DNA from: Amoebophrya sp. A120
Lineage: Eukaryota > Sar > Dinophyceae > Syndiniales > Amoebophryaceae
Direction: 5' to 3'
DNA: 64,000 nucleotides
Assembly (NCBI GenBank): GCA_905178155.1
Contig: CAJINV010000004.1
Span: 2,246,391-2,310,390 of the forward strand
The position numbers were made by a program, and so were the translations under genes. This document shows, one piece after another, positions 36,130 through 49,132 of the stretch (positions are counted from its first letter, which is position 1; every line of letters starts with the position of its first letter). The notes under the pieces are model-generated. The model ran no database searches. It had not been told where the DNA came from and saw only the letters and a program-made list of their open reading frames with translations.

Positions 36130-37258
36130 ATGCGGAATTTTCTTCTCCACACCCTGTGCTCGGTGGGTGGCAGTACGGTTCTTGCGCGGCGAGCAAACAA
36201 ACCACTGCCGACCGGTATGGGAGTGTCAGGATTGAAATCGACAGAGTTGAAATAACTTGTAATGCATAAAATCGATACCAGTTGGAAGCCCAATTTCTAA
36301 GCGGCGCATGACAAATTTCGGCACCGTCTAGATCCAGTCTGTCATGCTGCTTAGATAGGGACAGAAGGCGCCTTTTGTCATGCTACTTCGGCAGCTCTAT
36401 CGCAGACCCCAAACACGCTGACAGTCGGCCTCACTTGCCATCCCTGCAAGAGAGGCACTCCATGCTTTGCAATTTATGCATGAGAAATTATTTCAACTTT
36501 GTCGATTTGAATCCTGACACCTCCATGGCCGGCCTGCAAACGCCGACGTCAAGCAGTGAAACCAGCACCACGCCAACTAGTGCCTATGAACTGCAAATAT
36601 GTCTGGGTCTGGAAGGATCCGAACTTGTGATGCGTGTTTCGGATCCTACAAAGATCTGTGATGCATAAACGTGCAAAAGGTGCCCACTTCTGGCCATGCT
36701 GAGAAGGCATTTCTCATGCAGAATACGCATCAACAAGGAGCTGCAGAACCTGTGATGCTAGGCCCTGCATTCCCGACGTGGGGGAGCTTGGAAAAACTGC
36801 ATGACAAATCTCGGAGTCTCCCAGACCCAGACATTTTTGCATTTGATAGTGCCACCCCGCCAACGAAAGGCGCCGGCGGGTCATCTTCCTCAAAAAGCAA
36901 AACGACCGGCGAAGGAGCAGTAGAGCAGCATCGTGATGTGCTGGAACAACTGCAGCCGGGAGTAGCAGGAACTACAGGTCGTGGGGAAGCCGCACCTGCT
37001 CCGTCAGCTTCCTCCCGAAGACACCACGTGGCGAATCCAAAGCCGATTCGCACACCGTCGCCGGATGAGCGTGGAAGAGGACGGCCGCCAGGAGGAGCGA
37101 ATAGGGTCGTGAAAGAAGATCATTTTGGAGCCGCTAATTCCGCAGGAGCCCCTTTGCGGGGACCACTACACCAAGCTACGACGGCTTCGTCCACGACTTC
37201 GGGAGAGCAAACCCCGCAACAGCGCGGGAGGCAACGCGGTTCGGCGGGGAAAGGGTAA
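36130..37258 (+). CDS. Small putative secreted protein, 194 aa, two introners
   Basis: Exons 36130-36236, 36512-36584 and 36854-37258 total 585 nt in frame. The N-terminus MRNFLLHTLCSVGGSTVLA has the shape of a signal peptide. The mature part is disordered: Thr/Ser/Pro-rich, then Gly/Arg-rich with RRHHVANPKPIRTPSPDERG and a basic C-terminus (QQRGRQRGSAGKG). Two introners, H and A, interrupt it, and each removal restores the frame (GLNPDTS; TPTSATPP). No family is recognised. Secretion is an inference from the N-terminus alone; a mitochondrial targeting peptide is an alternative. Confidence 0.6.
36237..36506. mobile_element. Introner, family H, atypical ends (270 bp)
   Basis: The left arm ATCGACAGAGTTGAAATAA is inverted on the right as TTATTTCAACTTTGTCGAT. 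The duplication TTGAA is exact (36232-36236, 36507-36511). It lacks the TAT...ATA ends of all other families and is the only copy seen. Confidence 0.82.
36585..36848. mobile_element. Introner, family A (264 bp)
   Basis: Left end TATGAACTGCAAATATGTCT, right end GCATTTGATA. The duplication GTGCC is exact (36580-36584, 36849-36853). Confidence 0.93.
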
Positions 37259-37380
37259 ATGTAGGATAGTAGGGTTAAAGTGTGTAGAAGAAATATTCTT
37301 TCTCCGTTTATTTCATTTTTGCCTGCTAAAGCACTGCTGCTGGGGCGCGATTCTTTGCGCTTTGCTTCATAAGTTTTTAA

Positions 37381-40300
37381 ATGCCTCAAGACCCCCCGGG
37401 GAACAAAATGTTGACGTCAAATAAACAGTTCGGCACCGCAAGCCGCATGGAACGCGACCCCAAAAGCGCGCACAAGCACGGGTGCAAGTACGTGGACCTC
37501 CAGCCCCAAAGCGGGCGGAAATAAAGGCGCAACTACGACTCGGCCTTTGCTTCAGGAACACGGCGAACCTGGTGACGCGGAGCAATGGCCGTCCCTCGGC
37601 GGAGGCTTGCCGCGGCAGCAGCATGCTGCCGGGCCCTCTGGTGGTCGGAGGTCCCCGGCCAGCAGCAGCACCACGACCAGCGCCGCAAACACGCCAGCAA
37701 ACCGCGGCCGGGGAAGGACTACCGCGTGGAGTACGGCGGCGTCAGCAGGCGGAACCGGAAGGTCCTCCACCGCTTATAAAAACAACCACGACGAGCATAT
37801 TGTAGCTCCGACCACCAAGGAAGAGGAGCACGCGCTGCTCGAGCAAGCGCAACGCGAGTCCCAGCGCGATTATCTGATGCAGGAGCTGAGGGACTTTAAC
37901 GCCGCGATAGCCCGAGAACTCGGTGCGGGCCAACAACAGAGACAACTCCAGCAGCAAGTAGGGGGAATAGCATCAAATGTTAATAATTTGCCGACCGCTT
38001 CTTGGGCGGCCTCAAGCCCAGTAGAGCACCACAACGCGGTGCTCCTTGCGGAGCAGGTCAAAAACGCGTGGACGAGTACACCAACAATGGCCCACCAACA
38101 GCAGATGCAGCTCTCGCCGCAGAGTATTGCAACGCAGCCACCGCTGTTGCAGCCCAGTCCCCACCACGCGGGATCTTCGTTCCCGGAGCAGTTTGCCGGC
38201 ATGCTGCAGTCGCCCTCGTTACAGGGGCCCGGAGGAATTACATCAACCGGTCATCTCATGGTGCCCTCTCCGGCGGCGCAGGCGCAGGATTTCCAGCAGC
38301 AGGGAGGAATCATACAGCAATCCCTTTTGCAGTACGCGGCCAACAGTGCGGAGACGACACCTCAAAATGCCGGGCGCATGATGAGTGGCGCATCTCCCGC
38401 GGGGGCTGGTGCCCAGATGCAGTTCGCACAGAGTCAGCAGCAAATGGCGGCCGCAGCAGCTGCACAACAGCTTCAGGGCCAACCGCAGCAAAGTTCTTAC
38501 CAGGTGCAGACCTACGTGGCGAGCCCGGTGGCGGCGGGTAACGGGAACATTGTGCCCGTTTTTATGCCCATTGCCGCGATGGAAATGGCAGCGGGCATTT
38601 CTAGTACTACAACCATGGGAGTTGTAGACCAGCAGCAGCAGCAGGATGTGATGTACAACACGCCTCAGCTGCAGCAACAGATGGCACAACAACAACAGCC
38701 ACTCGCGTCGTCGAACAATGTTAATGTGCAACAGTCCTACGAGCATTTGCAGCCTACTTCGCCGCACATGCAGCCGCAACCGGCTATAGGCCCGTACGGA
38801 ACTACTAGTGGCGCACCGTCAACTCTACTGCCAATGCAGATGCAGCTACAACAACTTCCCAGCAGCAGCGCGACGAGCCACGGCGCGATGGGAACTGTGA
38901 TGCAGCTGGACCAATCCTCGCCCGCGTCAAGCTCGTACGCGGGCAACACACCGATGCTTTCCATGCAGCCAGACCCGCTGTACGGCGGACCGGTGGATTT
39001 TGCGCTGAATGGGGTTGTCATGGGCAGCACCATCCACTCTGACTGTACCACGCCTTCCCTGGGACACAAATCGGGCGACAGCTGCGCACTGGGACCACCT
39101 TCCGGAGGTGGCGGGCTGGGGTCCGGTCAGGAGCTGCAGGCCAGTTCATCGGCGAAGGAGAAGACCATTCAGGATATCACTCCCCCCGTAGTGGACCTCG
39201 GCAACTACGAGACGGAGCAAGGTTTCATGCTGGGTGATCTGGAACAACCTCTGTCCCGGTCTTCTGTCCGCTCCAGCGCGGGGATGAATCTGTTGCTGCA
39301 AAACAGCGGGGTTGCGGCCGGATTCGCGCCATCTACAGCTACAACCGGTGGTGCCGGAACATCAACCTCAAAGCAGATCGCGTCCACCTCTCGGACAAGC
39401 AGCAAGCACCAGGTTTTCGATGGAACACCACCAGCAGGCAGCACTTCAGAGCTCCTGCAAGAAGTAGACCATTCCTCCGGGCAGAACAGCGGGGGGAAAC
39501 AAACCTCTTCCGGCGGTTCGGTTGCCGCCGTGGACGCGCGACTCAGCCAGAATTTGACGTCCAATTTTCAGGTGGACGACGTGGTCCGCACGCTGCGGGA
39601 GAACCAGGCGGCGACGACGCAGAAGGAGCGCATGTACAACGACCGGGTAGGTACGTTAGAGGAGCAGGAGCAGGCCTTGATCCAGCAAATGCAGAAGCTG
39701 CAGCTGGAGAAGGCGGAAGCCATCGCGCAAGCGGACCGGGCGGCGGCCGTGAACGAGCGGTTTACGGACAAAATCGCCATGCTCATCGACGGCAAGCAGG
39801 ACGAGGAGGATGCGCAGATCGCACGGCAGCTCGCGGAAGGAAATCACCAGCATGAGCCTGCTAGTGTGTCTGCAGCTGGCGTTGTTCCTGCAAACGAAAC
39901 AAATGAGAGCACCACCCTGAATGTTAAAAATCATTCAGAAACCAGTCGAACAACAGCTGCGGCGACCGGCATAACCAGCAGTAAAGGTGATGGCAAGAAT
40001 TATGCCACCGCGTCTTCTACAACTTCTGCGAGCGGAATGAAAACTAGTGTGGCAGTGGGAGCCCCCACAGCTTCTCCTTCTGCAGTCGGGGAAATAAAAG
40101 CGGCAGTAGCTCCGTCTATATCCTCCTCGTCAACATCACAGAAGAATGCACTAGCGAGAACAATCTCTGCAGCGGTTCATCCCGTTGCTCCCCAGACCGA
40201 CGTGGCCTTCGATCTGTTGGTAGAGCAGGTCAAGCGCGAGGAAAAGCGCAACCCGCGCGCTGTCTCCATGTTCCCCGCATTGGGGACGGACCGTCCGATG

Positions 40301-43300
40301 TGCGTGCAGGGTACATACCACCACGAAATCACCGGGCTATTCGAGGAAGGCACGGTACTAAGTACATTAGCCCTACAGTAGTTTTTGTGAAAAATGATAA
40401 AGTAAGCAGTTGGATTTTAATATTCTGCATCGTTGGTGAAAGCCGCCACGACCTGCTGGTCACGAGTATAGCTGCTGCTCCCGCTGCAAATTTCACGTTG
40501 CTATTTTAAGTGTAAATTATATATGACATGACGAATGAAGTACACAACAAGACCAAGATCAAGACCCAGTAAAATAAACATATTGAAACTACAGGTTTGG
40601 GTTTTCGTGCAGCTCGCCGAACATCCGTTATTCGGGAGCGTGAATAGCAGCCGGGAACCGCAATACCATGCGAAGTATGAGGCTTGGCTCGAGGCAGGTA
40701 TCCAGCAACATCAGCAGGACCTTAGTTCGAGCGTGTTGTACTGCCGCTATTTGATGTCCTATAATTTTTTCGAGCGTGTTCATAAATATAAATGTGATGC
40801 TGCCCTAGTTCGTTCTGATTCCAGTCGACAAGCACAATGTACTTACATCCATAACTGGTCTTGAAATGGTGTATCGTCCACCCGATGGACATGATCATCT
40901 ATCAGCTCCGTAGTGTGAATATGTAATTACTTAAATTTGTGAGAAACAACATCAACGACACAACCCAGGCCCGAGCGCGGCGTCGCGCCGAGAGCCGCTC
41001 ACCGTCGCGCAGTCCGGTGACACGCGGAAGGAGGGCGAGCTGAAATTCCGGTTCCGGTGGTTCGGCACGGAAGCGGAGGTGAAACTTTCGGAGCAGCTTA
41101 TCAAATGTAAAAATGTCTGGGTCTGGAAACTTGTGATGCTGTGTGGCGTATCATGAGGAGGCCACAATTGCTGGCTCAGCATGACAAGTTTCTGAGGAGC
41201 TTCTAGGTGTTGCCTATTCTGCATGACAAACTACGTTTCTGCATGACAGAAAAGTGGGGCTCTTTGGTAATGTGCATGACAGATTTAAGAGTCATGCCAG
41301 ACAAGCATGACAAACTTGCATTCTTCCAGACCCAGACATTTTTACACTTGATACAGCTCGTGTGCGCCCGAAACAACCAACTCGCCCTATCAGAAGGAAA
41401 AATCCCCCCTCCCCATATCGAAATGGAAATCTGTGATGCAGGATTTGAGGTACCAAATTGACTTGTCATGCTAGAAGGCCAAGAGCCGCAGTCGTGGTCT
41501 CGTTTGCAGGCAATTTGTCATGCTGTTTCCCACTCTCAGCTGCCTCCTGTCATGCTGAAGATGCAAGGCTCCCCCACGCCACCCAGCACTACAGTCCGCA
41601 TCTTTTCCCGTGTAGCATGACAAAGCTGATTTGTGACAACAAATCTGCATCACAGATTTCAGTTTTGATATGGGGAGGGGGGATTTTTCCTTTTGATACG
41701 CCCTGGACGTGGAAGTCACTGCCGACGCGATTGGGCACAGCGAGCAGACCGCCTCGGCGAGTGGCGTAATTTTAGACTTGATCCAGGAGAAACCGGCGGA
41801 GCTGGCGCGAAAAGAGCGGAAGCGGTCTCTCTCTCGCGACGCGCGCCGAATCTCGCACCGGTCGGTACCAGCGCGGGACCGACACGGTGCGCAGAACACC
41901 GAGATTTCATCCCGCGCGTATGACAGTGCACAACTCCACCCCCTCCCCCGCATTTGTATAGCATGAGTGGCAATAAGAGCATCAGCAAGAGTGCCGGTTC
42001 TGCATGACAATTCTGCACTGGAGTGTAGTGCTATTTGGGCTAGTGCCAGAACTTGTCATGCAAACAGCGCCAAGAGGCAAGGGGTGGATTGGATATTTTG
42101 CACGACAAACTGTGATCGACGATTACCAGTTGTGTCGCTGGTCCTGTGCCAGTCGTGGGGCATGTTCGGGTGTTCCGGGCAGTGCTCAGTGCACCCCTCG
42201 GACCCCGCACCCCCCCGGGATTTAGTTGCGCAGTCTGTTAAGCATGACAAATAAGGGGGAGGGGGAGGTGTGCACTGTCATAGCGCGCGCAGACGTAACA
42301 TGAGAGAGGACCGGTCCCGAGATCCGCCACCGCAAAGAGCGATGCGCCCTTCAAGGGCGGCCGATGTTGAAACCACAGCTCCGGCTGCTGCTGGCGGTAC
42401 TAGTACTTCCTCGACGGCCAGGGGCCTACCGCCGCCCGCCGCGCTGCTCGCGCTCAGCACCGCGGGGGCGGCTGCCGGCACGAGGTACTTATCAATAATT
42501 AAAGTACTTACCCACAGACAGTTTCTACGGGCGATTTTTCTCAACAAGCTGAGAATGGCATATATCAGTTCATTTTTCAGACCGTTCAGAAGAAATTCAG
42601 TTCAGAAGAAATTCTTCTTGCAGAAGATAGAGGTCATGAGACTCATAGGAAAAAATGAAGAAAATTCGAAAGAGTAAATGAATACTATCGTGCAGGCCCG
42701 GCTTTTACCCACCTACCGGGACGAGCACTTCTATCACCAGCCCGCCGGCACCAGTCGGACCCGGAGCGGTATTAAACTCCTCGGACGGAGAAGAACTTCA
42801 GCCACGACGAACTACACCGGTGAAGATTATTCGGACCTTCGAAGCTACCCTGCAACTCCCCGGCAGTGCGGGCACGGAGACGTTTGAATTTACCGAAGAA
42901 GAGATGGAGAGCATGACGGTGAAAGACCTGCGCGACCGACTCTCCGCTCGGCTGCGCGGGGAAGTGGTCAGGAGGGGCAGTAGTGACAGCCACGGGGTGG
43001 AAACGAGAGTCTACTCGGACAGAATAAAGCAGTCGGCCCTGAAACGCATGCAGTTTGAGGAGGTTTCGCGGCAGTATAGCAGTAAAATAAATGCTTCGTC
43101 GAGTGTGGTAGGTGCAGGCGGGGGCAAGAATGCGAAGAATCAACACAATCATTCGCGCACCGTCGACGCAGCAAACGCCGAAGCGGCCGAGGCCTTCCTG
43201 GAGCAGTTCCACCATTATGCGCCCAGGGAGGAGGAAGAATACGACAAAGCCATTGCCGCGGGGCGCACTGACGTGCCAAAGCCAAAAATGATTCGGTATG

Positions 43301-46300
43301 AAAATTTTTACTTTCAAGCAAATTTTCTCGCGTCGTGTGAGAATTGATTGTGAACCTTTGAGGTTGTAGTTGATACTCTAGTATCAGTACGGATAATCTT
43401 CTGTGCTAGAAGTTGCTTCGGAAGTTGTAGTAGATAACGCTAGATTCGTGAAGAAGAAGAAGAAGAAGAGGCATATCCTGATCATCCTCTTTGGATCACG
43501 ATTTATTTCTTGCTACATAAATTTAAATACACCAGGCTCGAGCTTTTGAAGGAACGATGGCAGGACAAGCTGTGGCAGTTTTTCCAGCCTGATCGACTGC
43601 ACTTGCTGCACGAGAGGTTCGATATCAAATGTAAAAATGTCTGGGTCTGGAAGGTTGGAGCTTGTGATGCTAACTCTGGACTCTAAAAAAATCTGTATTG
43701 CATGATCAGCGAACAGGAGTCTAGTTTGTGCTACACGGGGCGGGCATTTTTTGTCATGCGGAATCGGCATCAGGAAGCCCTCTAAAAATCTGTGATGCTA
43801 GGTCATGCATTACAGACATCCTGGGTCATGCAAAATATGCATGACAAACCCAGCAATCTTCCAGACCCAGACATTTTTGCAGTGATAATCGATCCAAACA
43901 CGCAAAAGCTGGTGAAACACGAAATCAAAAAAACCGCGGAGATATGGATTGCAAAAATGTCTGGGTCTGGAAGATTGCCAGGTTTGTCATGCAGATTCTG
44001 TATGATCCATGACGCCTGTGATGCATTATCTAGCATCACAGATTTTTAGAGGGCTTCCTAATGCCTATCCCGCATGAGAAATGCCGTCTGCGCGTAAGAC
44101 AAACTGGACTCCTGTTGCTGGTCATGCAATGCAGATTTCTTTGGAATCCAAAGACAGCACTACAAGTTCCAACCTTCCAGACCCCGACATTTTTACAGTT
44201 GATAGGAGAAGCGACTGCGAGACTTCGTAGCATTTGACAAGCCACCGGTGGTGGTGAACAAAACCGATGAGGCCGCTGACGAGGGCGACGTCACCACGGA
44301 AAAGTTCTTTCTGCAAACCATTTTCGTCGATTGGGGGCGGTTTCGGCTCAAGCTCGTACCTGCCGACATGACGCCGGAGGTCCGGATATCCTGTGTAAAG
44401 TAGACGAGTGCCCACCCAAAATCTTTTTCATGCAAATGTTGTTCTGCATGTGCCTGAAGTTGTGTTTCTTCTGCGCAGGCCGGTGAGGATAGCCTTTCCC
44501 TTTTCTCATGCTAAGTATCTGGGAGCTGGTTGTCACTATGCTGCAAGAAGCGTCGGGTGAGCGATTCGAAGATGCGGCTGGTGCACTGACGCTAGCTAAA
44601 CACGATGAGGCTCCTGCGATCCAAATGTTGTCCTGCGGAAGAGCCAACACATGAGGTTGTTGATTTGCATATTACAGGAAGGTCCCCATCATATTAGGTG
44701 AGTCTGGTGCAACAAAGTGGGCGACGTTTTTGCACAGGATACGCTAACCAGTTGAAAAAGCGACGCGAGAGCTTGCTCTGGGGAAAAAACTCTCACATGT
44801 CGCACTTCCAGGCCATGCGGATCCTGCAGGAATTCCCCGAGCTTTTGGTTCCCGATAGTTCATCGTCCACCGGGGTGGAAATTACGGAGGAGAAGTTGGA
44901 AGAAAAAGTGAGGGAGCTGAACACCTCGCTGGACCCAGTCACAAAGGAGCGGGACGAGAAACGAGTTTTGCTGAAAAAAGCCCTGTCTGACTGGAAAACC
45001 GTCTTGCACCCCGGCTACCAGCAGGTGTCCCGGCAGCACAGAACTCACAGAACTCCGCAAGTGCAACAACTGCTGGACGCAAAGTACCGACTGCCCAAAT
45101 CGCTGCACGAGTGGCTGCTGACGACCAATCAGCAAGGGAAGAAGACCTGGAGCCAACTCGCGCTAAACAACATCTTTTCGGACATCCACGCGACGCAAAA
45201 AGTGTTCATGCGACGAGGTGGTGGAGGACAAGCACAGGGGGCGTCGTCATCTCATAATAGTAGTAATTTTCAGGGCGGTGGTGCAACTAGTAGTTCCTCG
45301 GTCGCAGGAGCTGCTGGCTCAATGGGACACCAAGCGGGTGGTCGCCGGCTGCCCACTGCAGAGCCGGACGAGGAATCCGAGCCGATGGCGACAACAGGAG
45401 GGGTTGTTGCCGCGGCGTCTGCGGCACAACAGTCCGCTCCCCCGTCGGGATCTCACAAGAGGTCCAAGTCTGCGAAGCGGCGCAGTCGGGAACAGAACGC
45501 GAAAAGGCGTTCGAAGGAACAGGTATCGCAAAACGCAGAGGAGGAAAGTAGAAGTGGAAGAAGCGCAATGTCAATTTCATCTGCTCCTTCGACTTCGAGG
45601 CAAGAGCCGGATAACAACTCGGAAGAAACCGCCACCCCGGAGGAGGTTCTTGCCATGGAAGTAGATGAACAAGATGTTGGTGCAAGAACAGACAAAAACC
45701 GGACCGGGACTGCCAATGCGCAGCAAAGGGCGTCTCGGCCGCGCGGAAGGGAACCCGTACGAGCGACAGGAGCAGCTTCGTCCCAACAGCAGCAACTTGT
45801 AGCTCCTCCCGTGGAAGTTGTAGATGATGATGCTGACGACGACGATAAAAACGACACACCACAGCAACAAGCACACGAAGAACAACTACATCAACCTCGT
45901 TCATCCGCCTTGACAGCAGTAGACCAGCTGAGAGCACATTTGTTCGCGATGTGGCAAAAGGAGAAGCCGGAATCTCTACTCGTAGAAGCGGAGAAGGTAC
46001 TGCATCCGTGGAGCGAAAAGTTTATGCACTGCAAAAATGTCTGGGTCTGGAAGGTTGGAAGTTGTCATGCTAAATCTGAATCATGCAAAAATCTGTGCTG
46101 CATGATTACCACATGCTGTCCCCTTTTGATCAAGTTCAGAGGCAGTTTCCCATGCAGGATAGGCATGATAGTTATCTCACGGAATCTGTCATGCTAGGTC
46201 CCGCATTCCAGACCTCATGGGTCATGGAAAATCAGCATGACAAGTTTACATTCTTCCAGACCCAGACGTATTTGTTTTTCATAGAGCTGGGCGGCCTGCA

Positions 46301-47427
46301 ATACGAGGAGGACGTCGCAGATTGGCAGGAGTGGGTAAGAGAGGTGCTCTACGAACCCAGGAAACAGAAGGTGAAGCAGGAGAAAAAACAAAAGAAAGGG
46401 AGTGCAGCTGCCGCAACTGCAGGAGGAAGTAGTAGCATTGGCAAGTATCAGGACGACGGTAATAATGTTGATATCCTGTGCAAATAAAGCATGGCACTGG
46501 TGTGGAAGGTCGCAACTACTACCCTGAATGTTGACAGTAATGTACTTTCCATTATACCGAGGTATGCTTATGCATGGATCAAATTTTGGGCATGGAAATT
46601 CTATTTTCTTTCTATCATGATGGAAGAGCCCTTGTCATGCGAGTTTGCCTTAGTGCGTTGCTTTTGCTTTTGCGATGCATAAACGGCAATGACCAGCAAC
46701 TCGAAGCGGAAAAAGCCTACTTGAAGGAGGTGCTGAATGTTGCGTCAAAACTGAAGAAACAGCTGCCGATGCGAAGTAAGTTTCTGATTTCCATATGAGA
46801 AAAATTGTCTTATTTTCAACCCGTCTTTCGGGATAAGTTGCCCCTTTTAATACGTGGCCTTTGTTCCTGTCATCGATTTGATAGATACAGAGCTTTAAAA
46901 ATATTTTGTGCATGATCTTCTTCCCGTTCATCTTGGAAGGAAGTTCTTCTCCTGGTGCTCCGAAAAATTGATATAAATCTATCTATCAGGGAGTAGATCG
47001 CAAGCCCGCTCGAAATCCCGGGATCGGGGTGTAGGTCCGGAGCGAGGTGGTCGCAATCCGCGGGAGCCGTCACGAGGTCGCGTGGCGCAGCGAGAAAGAG
47101 CAGAAAGACGGCAGATGCAAGAAGAACAAGACGCAGAAGATGACGCGGTATGTTTTTTTCGGTTGGAGTGCAACTCGAAGAACTTTTTGCGCCACATTAT
47201 GACAAATAAAAAAGATCCTTTTTGTTCCATCAGGAGAAATAAAAGCTAAACCGCACAATACTATAAACACAAAGGTTCTCGACGCGGCCGAAGCGCAGGC
47301 AGCACAGGAACGCACTGGGACTTTTGCACCGAGGGCGCTCTTGCAGAAAGTTGGTGGTTGGTTCGGTAACTTAAGAGGTGGCGGAACTGACGACAGTAGT
47401 CGAGGAGGAAATCTTCCTGCGCCGTAA
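37381..47427 (+). CDS. Giant Gln-rich protein of unknown function, 2118 aa, eight introners
   Basis: Sixteen exons: 37381-37491, 37556-40354, 40595-40697, 40969-41098, 41359-41387, 41704-41918, 42288-42484, 42696-43295, 43536-43622, 43893-43942, 44210-44386, 44747-46022, 46289-46471, 46687-46775, 46990-47147 and 47275-47427. They sum to 6357 nt in frame. Residues 150-550 are Gln/Ser/Met-rich, as in prion-like or transcriptional scaffold proteins. A coiled coil follows near 39640-39780 (EEQEQALIQQMQKLQLEKAE). Ordered segments are WVFVQLAEHPLFGSV, KIIRTFEATLQLPGS...FTEEEMESMTVKDLRDRL (possibly ubiquitin-like), LKERWQDKLWQFFQPDRLHL and LTTNQQGKKTWSQLALNNIF. A poly-Asp patch and an Arg/Ser segment (RRSRSQARSKSRDRG) lie near the end. 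The first intron (37492-37555) is short and is the least certain part of the model. No family recognised. Confidence 0.75.
41099..41353. mobile_element. Introner, family A (255 bp)
   Basis: Left end TATCAAATGTAAAAATGTCT, right end ACACTTGATA. The duplication CAGCT is exact (41094-41098, 41354-41358). It is inverted relative to 17250-17501 and 18826-19081, yet sits in a + strand gene. Confidence 0.93.
41388..41698. mobile_element. Introner, family B (311 bp)
   Basis: Left end TATCAGAAGGAAAAATCCCC, right end TTTTTCCTTTTGATA. The duplication CGCCC is exact (41383-41387, 41699-41703). A 29-nt exon separates it from the previous introner. Confidence 0.93.
41919..42282. mobile_element. Introner, family F (364 bp)
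   Basis: Left end TATGACAGTGCACAACTCC, right end GGTGTGCACTGTCATA. The duplication GCGCG is exact (41914-41918, 42283-42287). Best-preserved F copy. Confidence 0.92.
43623..43887. mobile_element. Introner, family A (265 bp)
   Basis: Left end TATCAAATGTAAAAATGTCT, right end GCAGTGATA with one base missing. Flanks TTCGA and ATCGA match at 4 of 5. Removal joins HERFD to PNTQ. Confidence 0.88.
43943..44204. mobile_element. Introner, family A (262 bp)
   Basis: Left end TATGGATTGCAAAAATGTCT, right end ACAGTTGATA. The duplication GGAGA is exact (43938-43942, 44205-44209). Separated by a 50-nt exon from an A element of opposite orientation. Confidence 0.93.
44387..44741. mobile_element. Introner, family C, diverged (355 bp)
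   Basis: Left end TATCCTGTGTAAAGTAGACG, right end GACGTTTTTGCACAGGATA. Flanking repeat poor (CCGGA, CGCTA). Removal keeps the frame (PEVRNQLKKRR). Confidence 0.78.
46023..46283. mobile_element. Introner, family A (261 bp)
   Basis: Left end TATGCACTGCAAAAATGTCT, right end TTTGTTTTTCATA. Flanking repeat degenerate (AAGTT, GAGCT). Removal joins PWSEK to LGGLQYEED in frame. Confidence 0.82.
46472..46681. mobile_element. Introner, family G, diverged (210 bp)
   Basis: Left end TATCCTGTGCAAATAAAGC, right end GCTTTTGCTTTTGCGATGCATA. No convincing flanking repeat. Removal with 5 bases gives NNVDNDQQLEAEK, in frame with the following exon. Confidence 0.65.
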
Positions 47428-49132
47428 TTTTGTAGATTAAGAGTTCCGCGACGAGTGGTTGTTCAGGGTCTTGCTTTTTCAAAATGATCTATAATCATTC
47501 TACTGAATTGCAAATCTAGCAGGTTGCGCAGCTGCTGTGACGAGCAAACGCGCAGCGATATAGTTACGATAAGATTTTTAAACTTGAAAGCATGCGCATA
47601 CAAAAATGCACAAGCGTCTTAATACAACTTTTACAACAATGAACGAGAGGGATAAAAATGAGAAAGATACTGTAGCTGTAAAGGATACAAGCACAACATC
47701 AACAATGAACCGCGCTACTAGAAGATGAACCGCACGGGATCATCATCATTCTGCAGTAGTGCTCTGCTTGCTACTCGAGCTGCTGGGCAGAATTTTTAGG
47801 AACACTATCACTGCCCTAAATTCAAGGAGCGACGACCAAGGCGGTGAGCTATGCATATGATAAGTACAACCATAAGTCTGACGAAGGGAAAGAGCCACCT
47901 GCTGGCGCCCATGCCTCTTGGGCTCATCATACGACGTCAGAGGTGAGGTGAGGCCACTTGCATCTTCAGGTAGTTTTTTTTTATCTGCAGGCTTGACTTC
48001 TTCTTGTAGAAGACAGTCAGCCAGAGTCTGTTTAAGTACTAGACTACCTTCGTCAATATTGCTTTTCTACGCACAGCATGTCTTCCATAAACACCTTTTT
48101 GGTTTTTCTCCGTTATTTATGTTTTTTGTCTGAGAATTTAGCAAAGCCCCTGAAGTAGGAAAACAGCACTGGCCACGCGCCAGTTAAGAATAAAGAGGTA
48201 CGTCAAGAACTGCTCATCATAAAATTATTTGCATCTATTTTGCGCGCTTGCACGTGCATTGGATTTATGAGGTTTTTAGTACAAAAAATCAGAACACGGT
48301 GTAGCTCCATCATTTTTGTTGCGAAGCATGCGAAACGTATTTTTCTGTGCTCAAGATAAAGATGAAGATGAACCACTTCATCAACTTTCAGGTTTCACCT
48401 TGCGAAAAGAAAATTGCAGACAGATCGTGGTGGCGCCGTTCTTGCATTTTTGCTACGCAGGGCTTCTACTATGATCCAAAGCAGGAGCAAAGCACCTTTA
48501 TCAATGTTCCTGTTTCCACTTGGATGGTTTTCATTGCATGTTTTTCAGTTCAGTCGTACAAGAAATGTGACTTTGATAGTTCTTTTTGTCACAACTCGGT
48601 TAACAGATGCAGCGACAAAAGTTCTCGAGCCATTAAATTTCTATGTCTAGTACTTCTTTGTGTGCCATCAACGACATGTTGAATCGCATCGGTAGTTGTA
48701 CTCCATCGCGTCTCCGTGTCCGTCCATCTGATCGTGCTTGTGGTATAATGTTCGTTTTTCGTTCAATTTTGTCGTTCAACTTAACCATTTTCGTCCGCAT
48801 CGTTTCCGTTTGTCTGTCTTTTTGCAACCTGGTGACCAGGTGGCTGTCGTCAACAAAGAAATGCCTCGTGCTGTTTTTCATCTTCATCGTGTTTCATCAA
48901 CATTGAATCTACACGTACACTTCGATAATCAGTTCATTTTCTACCCCAGTAGTACCACTTACCCGCTTTGAATTCTTTATTTTCTTTACGCCCAATGCCA
49001 ATATAATTTAAATTTTCTGTGAATTTGACAACCCCGTATCTGTGATGAAGGCCGCCCATTTATTATTGTACTATTGTTGCGTAGAAATCAGTTCGCATTG
49101 GTAGGTTTTGCGTATTGATTGTATTCAGGACG
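47428..49132. other. Intergenic region
   Basis: No gene or introner recognised in 1.7 kb. ORFs are short and cysteine- or phenylalanine-rich, typical of AT-rich noncoding sequence. An acceptor-like GTATTCAG lies just before the next start at 49133. Confidence 0.5.

Noticed and set aside
44698-44746. ORF start MSLVQQSGRRFCTGYA as the beginning of a new gene
   Set aside because: It lies inside a family C introner; the coding sequence continues from the upstream exon ending at 44386.
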